NCBI GenBank assembly: GCA_951799445.1
Contig: OX637289.1
Coordinates: 6,973,321-7,037,320 of the forward strand
Reading direction: 5' to 3'
DNA: 64,000 nucleotides
DNA from: Pseudisothecium myosuroides
Taxonomy: Eukaryota > Streptophyta > Bryopsida > Hypnales > Lembophyllaceae
In this document: one piece after another, positions 60,110 through 64,000 of the stretch
How positions within the stretch are numbered: the stretch's first letter is position 1
Layout of the letters: each line of letters starts with the position of its first letter
The notes under the pieces: generated by a model
What the model saw: only the letters and a program-made list of their open reading frames with translations
Databases searched by the model: none
What the model was told of the DNA's origin: nothing
Program-made: the position numbers and the translations under genes

Positions 60110-61120
60110 ATGTTTTTTTGAAGAAGGTAGTATCTTAGTTTGATTCATTTTGTATTTTTGTAACAACCTAGGTTTAGGGTTTAATATTTTTTGGTACAGC
60201 CTAGGTTATAATTTTTTTTCCTTTTTTGGAACAAGGCAATGTTTGGATTCTTTTTTCATTTATGTATTACTAAAAATCATTAGATGTCACCACATATAGA
60301 TATAGGTGATACTAATATAAGATTCATTATGTGATTTACTTTAGGTAATTTGTATTATTTTTTAAACTAAAATTGTTTGAGACTTTTCAATATTCAATAG
60401 TGATAGTCACCATTTTTCTTTAAATTTTATTGATGATTCAAAAGTTCATTTTAGAAGATGTTTTTTAGAACATAATATATATTTATGTTTTACTTATTAT
60501 TATCGCAAGAAAACTTCTTTTTTGAATCCTAGAATTTTTAGTTTCTATTTTTTTATTTTGTAAAATGTTAGGTGTTAGATTATTGTGTTGATAAACTATT
60601 GCCCTCATAAATTGTCAATTTCAAAATGAATTAGCATTAAATTTTTCATGAAGATTTCTAAATTCCCATAGGTGAAGTATCTTGTTGTGTGGGCTATTGT
60701 TGTAGTTGTTGGAGCCACATTTTGCTTGTCCACTGGTTCTTTCGGTCCATACTTGACCTGCAACTAGTATAGATGCGTCAGACTATGCATGTGAGGTCGT
60801 TCAATAGACAATCTAATGTTCACTTTTCTTTCTTCTCCGGCTTCGTATAGTACATTCTTTGTATTTAGAGCACACCAACACCCACTTGTAGTCACGAATT
60901 TCTTGCCGGAGCTTGTTTTCTTCAAAACCACTTTTGATTTCATAACTGTGAAGCACACTTGCAAGCAATCTTTGTGGAAAAATCCCACCTCAAAAAGACG
61001 TAGTCCAGGGTTACTAAACAGTGCTTGTACATCACTTCCCTCAAAATACGCTACAATTTGCTTGTGTATGCCATTTTAGAACATCCTAAAGGAGTTAATA
61101 TCCTATCCACTCAATATTGC
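60110..61120. other. Intergenic DNA with one unresolved frame
   Basis: A minus-strand frame at 60988-60764 encodes a lysine-rich segment (SKVVLKKTSSGKKFVTT) that I cannot assign. The surrounding sequence is AT-rich. Confidence 0.4.
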
Positions 61121-61126
61121 AGTTAA

Positions 61127-62096
61127 CCCTAGACCGCCCAAGAGGACAAAAAGTGTCCTCACATAGTTTTAAGTTAAATTCAAAGTACTGTAACTTTTGC
61201 ATCCGATGTCCAAATCCAATAAATCTTGTTGGGAAATTTGCGCCTTCTCTTCTAGTTTTTGTGGTAAAATTTTCAGATCAATCCAAGAGGTAATGATTTT
61301 TTGGAAGCCAATCGAAGTTCACAGGTTCAATTTGATTCACCAAAGTGCAATTCATGGCTGCAACTTCGGGGGCTTGTATCTCCTTCATCTGTTGTTCGAT
61401 TTCAATAAAATTTGTTGGGTTATATTCCCCTTCTTGAAGTATAGATATTGTGGTAAAATTTTCACGTCAATCCAAGTTTTTTTGAATGTTTGGGAGCAAT
61501 TCGAAATTCAGAATCCTGGCATTCTTGGAGTATAGTGAACTTTGGCGGCTTGGATCTGCTTCATACAGTGTCCATTTCCAATAAATTTTTTTGAGAAAGT
61601 TGCGCATACTAGACTAGTTTGTGTGCTAAAATTTCATATCAATCCAAGAAATTATGAATGATTGAGAAGCATTTTAGGAGAAGGAGGTTCAGCCCTAGAT
61701 GTATTTTTTGCAACTTTTCTTGCCTATTTTTGACATTTGCAAGCCATTTTGCAAACACATAGAGTCAATTGAATGATATTTTTTTCACCAATGTGTTTGT
61801 ATCCTGGTTTTGAATCACTTTGTAGTTTAAAGTTTTTTCATTTGATTAGGTTTAGAAATCAAATTTGGCCTCTAAATGTGTTTTTAGAAAAATTTCAGCA
61901 TTCATTTTCAACACTAAAACATTATAATCTTGCAATCTACACGGTCAAATGACTTCAAATTTGATCCCATGACATCTACAACATGTGTACTACATGATTG
62001 TACGGTTAAGATCTTCATTAGTTAGTCACATTTAGATTTATAGCACTTCAAAAGCTAGGATGTTTTTTACCCAAAACGGCCATGGGCGGTCTAGGG
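61127..62096. mobile_element. TTAA-flanked non-coding element (copy B2)
   Basis: Perfect TTAA lies on each side (61123-61126 and 62097-62100). Termini CCCTAGACCGCCCAAG and inverted CATGGGCGGTCTAGGG match well. The interior is the same as 26840-27810, including the approximately 130-bp degenerate internal repeats. The CCCTAGA start after TTAA is strikingly like a piggyBac end. No transposase frame. Confidence 0.78.
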
Positions 62097-62179
62097 TTAA
62101 CTTCTACTGCAGTAAGCTTACCTTGAAAAAGTAAAAGTAACTCTTAATATGTGGAGCGCCATCCTACAATTGAAAGCCC

Positions 62180-62842
62180 GGGTGCCAACAATCACCGATT
62201 GATAGAAGAGCTTCGTTCCCAGGTCAAGTCTTCACTTCTCTTTCTGCTCTGCCGTCGATCCAATTCTCTCTTCAGCCCTAAGTTAATCCTGTGCTTTCTC
62301 GCCAGCTCTTTGTGATTGCGATTCCTTTGCTTCCCGAACACGCTTCTTCACTGTTCTGCATTGTTGTAGTCGATCAGAAACGCTTTGGGTTTTCTGCACA
62401 CGATTATTTGCTTTGGAAGATCAATGCAACCTTGGCAGGAAGGTCGTGCATTCATGGTTAGTGAAATTCAGGGTGGGCGCTGTAGTTCTTGTTGCTTGCG
62501 CTGAGTGTGAGATTCCATTTAGATTGTGAAGGATTCGTGCTATTCTGGGACATAGAATTGAAGCAAGCAGTTATACGAACGTATGGTTTTAGGGCCTTGT
62601 TTCGCCTATTTCATTTGCGTCGTTTGTTTAAACTACAATTCGTAGTTACCGTACTTCGATTTATGTTATTTGCGGGTTATGAACTGATCAATTTGATGCT
62701 TAAATCGTGATAGAGTCAGGGACTTTCGCAAGCAAGACTGGGAACTTTCTTTTAGTTTGTGATAATTAGGATAATGAAAATGACAAGTGTTTCCAGCGTC
62801 GAGAGGGGAAAGTGTGGTGCAGCTTTGGAGGGCATCTCAGAC
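62180..62842 (+). promoter_or_regulatory. Duplicated 5' region of F-box copy 2
   Basis: Conserved with 23400-24083 upstream of F-box copy 1, with small indels. It begins within about 100 bp of the TTAA element at 61127-62096. It probably carries the promoter and leader. Confidence 0.5.
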
Positions 62843-64000
62843 ATGGGCAATCCAGGTAGAAAGAAATCGAACGTTGGCGCTTATTCTTGTGCACATCATG
62901 CAAAGTTGATGGACATTGCCCTCTGGAGCGGACTCCCCGAGGAGCTGCAGGAGCTCGTGTTCGCGCGCTTACCATGGCCTCAAATCTACCGAGTCCGAAT
63001 TTTGTCCAAGGGGTGGAACCAGAAGCTGATGAGTGGAGCCAGGGAGTCGCAATTGAAGCGGGCATGTGCCAGAGCACAACCCAAGTTGTTTGCCCTTCTT
63101 GCACCGGGAGATGGCCCAGGTTCCTTCAAAGTGAACATGTTTGACACTACATCTAACAGATGGCGTACGTTTGAAACCTCACTGGGGTATGATCCCCAGT
63201 GTGGTGAAATCGAAGTAGTGAATGCCAGTGATGGAGGATTGGTGTGCTTTGTTTCCAGAGAGCAACCCAAGTCCAAGAAGGCCCCTCGGCTTGTCTTTGT
63301 CTGCAACCCTTTAACTCGGGTGTGGAAACAGCTTCCTCCCCTCTCTGGCATAGTTCAGCAATGTATCATGGTGCAGCTGATCATGGACCGCGAGACGAAG
63401 CATTACAGAGTGATTGTTGTGGACTATTGCAAAGATCCCACAGTGGGGAATCTGGTGAATGTGTACCATTCAGAGACCGGGCAGTGGACCAATGCCGATG
63501 GCTCCTCTTCTGGAGAAGTGGTTTATGGCTACCTTGACAAGTTCAATCCACACAACCTGTTCAAACGTGTTCCTTGTTCCTACAATTTTGCAGATGGACT
63601 GGTGCATGAGTTTGACACCGATTTTCCTGCAAGCTATGCTCACGACTCGGTTCTTGTGAAAGACCACTTTTTTCTTCTGAGGGACGTGAAACCAATAGGT
63701 CGGCTCCCGTCGCACTGCATTGACGAGTATCAAGCCGTGAATTGTGGAGGCATCCCGAGATGCATTTGGTCCCTTTTGAAAAAGTATCCCTTTAATCGTC
63801 TTTCAAGGACTCCTGAAGACGTCCAGTTTTATCATATGAGGTGTTTCACGAGTTTTCTTGCATGCAAGGATTTTCTTCTGCTCTTTGTGCGGAATGAAAT
63901 GTGGAAGGAGAATCGCCTTGAGTTTTTGTGGCTTTACGAATTCTCTCGGGATGAGTGGCGTGAACTTCCCAGGATCCAGGCTGGAGGCAATGATTTGTTT
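62843..64000 (+). CDS. F-box protein with kelch-like C-terminal region, copy 2 (open at right edge)
   Basis: From ATG 62843 an uninterrupted frame of 386 codons runs to the end of the window. The F-box is at residues about 28-60 (LWSGLPEELQELVF, ILSKGWNQ), which should bind SKP1. The rest matches copy 1 along its length (NPLTRVWKQLPPL, HSETGQWT, FADGLVHEF), then continues through the region that copy 1 has lost behind its stop (ACKDFLLLFV, LEFLWLYEFSRDEWRELP). Relative to copy 1, exactly 72 codons (copy 1 bases 24120-24335) are missing between VG and SCAHH, in frame. It appears to be the intact member of the pair, though its end is not visible. The substrate is unknown. Confidence 0.85.
   Translation, partial: MGNPGRKKSNVGAYSCAHHAKLMDIALWSGLPEELQELVFARLPWPQIYRVRILSKGWNQKLMSGARESQLKRACARAQPKLFALLAPGDGPGSFKVNMFDTTSNRWRTFETSLGYDPQCGEIEVVNASDGGLVCFVSREQPKSKKAPRLVFVCNPLTRVWKQLPPLSGIVQQCIMVQLIMDRETKHYRVIVVDYCKDPTVGNLVNVYHSETGQWTNADGSSSGEVVYGYLDKFNPHNLFKRVPCSYNFADGLVHEFDTDFPASYAHDSVLVKDHFFLLRDVKPIGRLPSHCIDEYQAVNCGGIPRCIWSLLKKYPFNRLSRTPEDVQFYHMRCFTSFLACKDFLLLFVRNEMWKENRLEFLWLYEFSRDEWRELPRIQAGGNDLF

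Noticed and set aside
60764..60988. Lysine-rich 74-codon minus frame
   Set aside because: It looked transposase-like at first, but there is no recognisable motif and no flanking terminal repeats.
1..64000. CRISPR arrays, tRNA and rRNA genes, bacterial operons, organelle DNA
   Set aside because: No regularly spaced identical repeats with unique spacers, no tRNA B-box-like folds and no rRNA blocks were seen. Introns and repeats point to nuclear plant DNA.

Overview
This window looks like nuclear DNA of a land plant, most likely a seedless one (bryophyte-type; a liverwort is my best guess, not proven). Real genes have GT-AG introns and plant-type products: an allene oxide cyclase with a plastid-type N-terminus, a GUP1-like MBOAT protein and F-box/kelch-like proteins. 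Both terpene synthase copies are of the microbial type (NDxxSxxxE motif), known in plants from bryophytes, lycophytes and ferns but not from seed plants. Gene density is low, and most of the 64 kb is AT-rich DNA built from old and young transposon debris. Most short open frames are chance or lie inside repeats.

Layout. 1-3978 (minus): ten exons of a GUP1-like membrane-bound O-acyltransferase that runs off the left edge. 4.0-8.3 kb: its upstream region, with a 27-base hairpin, then AT-rich DNA. 8.4-16.1 kb: a dense transposon patch holding a tiny LINE-type insertion, a PIF/Harbinger-like MITE, four TA-flanked MITEs of one family, a microbial-type terpene synthase pseudogene, a miRNA-like hairpin and a 1.4-kb TA-flanked long inverted repeat. 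18.0-18.6 kb: a second, partial terpene synthase pseudogene. 24.1-25.5 kb: F-box gene copy 1, cut short by an in-frame TGA. 26.8-33.8 kb: TTAA-flanked elements, a CACTA-type palindrome and a copia LTR fragment. 36.6-37.0 kb (minus): a small secreted, probably glycosylated protein. 37.8-42.3 kb: direct repeats, a copia LTR with primer-binding site and gag start, and a large TTAA element. 42.4-46.0 kb (minus): the allene oxide cyclase gene in four exons, with a TATA box and TGACGT motif upstream and three repeats in intron 2. 46.9-61 kb: foldback elements with a GC-rich hairpin cluster in one spacer, and a 5'-truncated LINE with a perfect 17-bp target duplication. 61.1-62.1 kb: another TTAA element. 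62.8-64.0 kb: F-box copy 2, open to the right edge.

Functionally, the allene oxide cyclase would act in plastids in the octadecanoid (OPDA) pathway and the MBOAT protein in the endomembrane system. The F-box proteins would be substrate receptors of SCF ubiquitin ligases. I see no shared pathway linking the genes. The most unusual content is the mobile DNA: a family of non-coding TTAA-flanked elements whose ends resemble piggyBac-type termini, and several long foldback structures that could feed small-RNA pathways. All exon joins, element borders and comparisons were made by eye.
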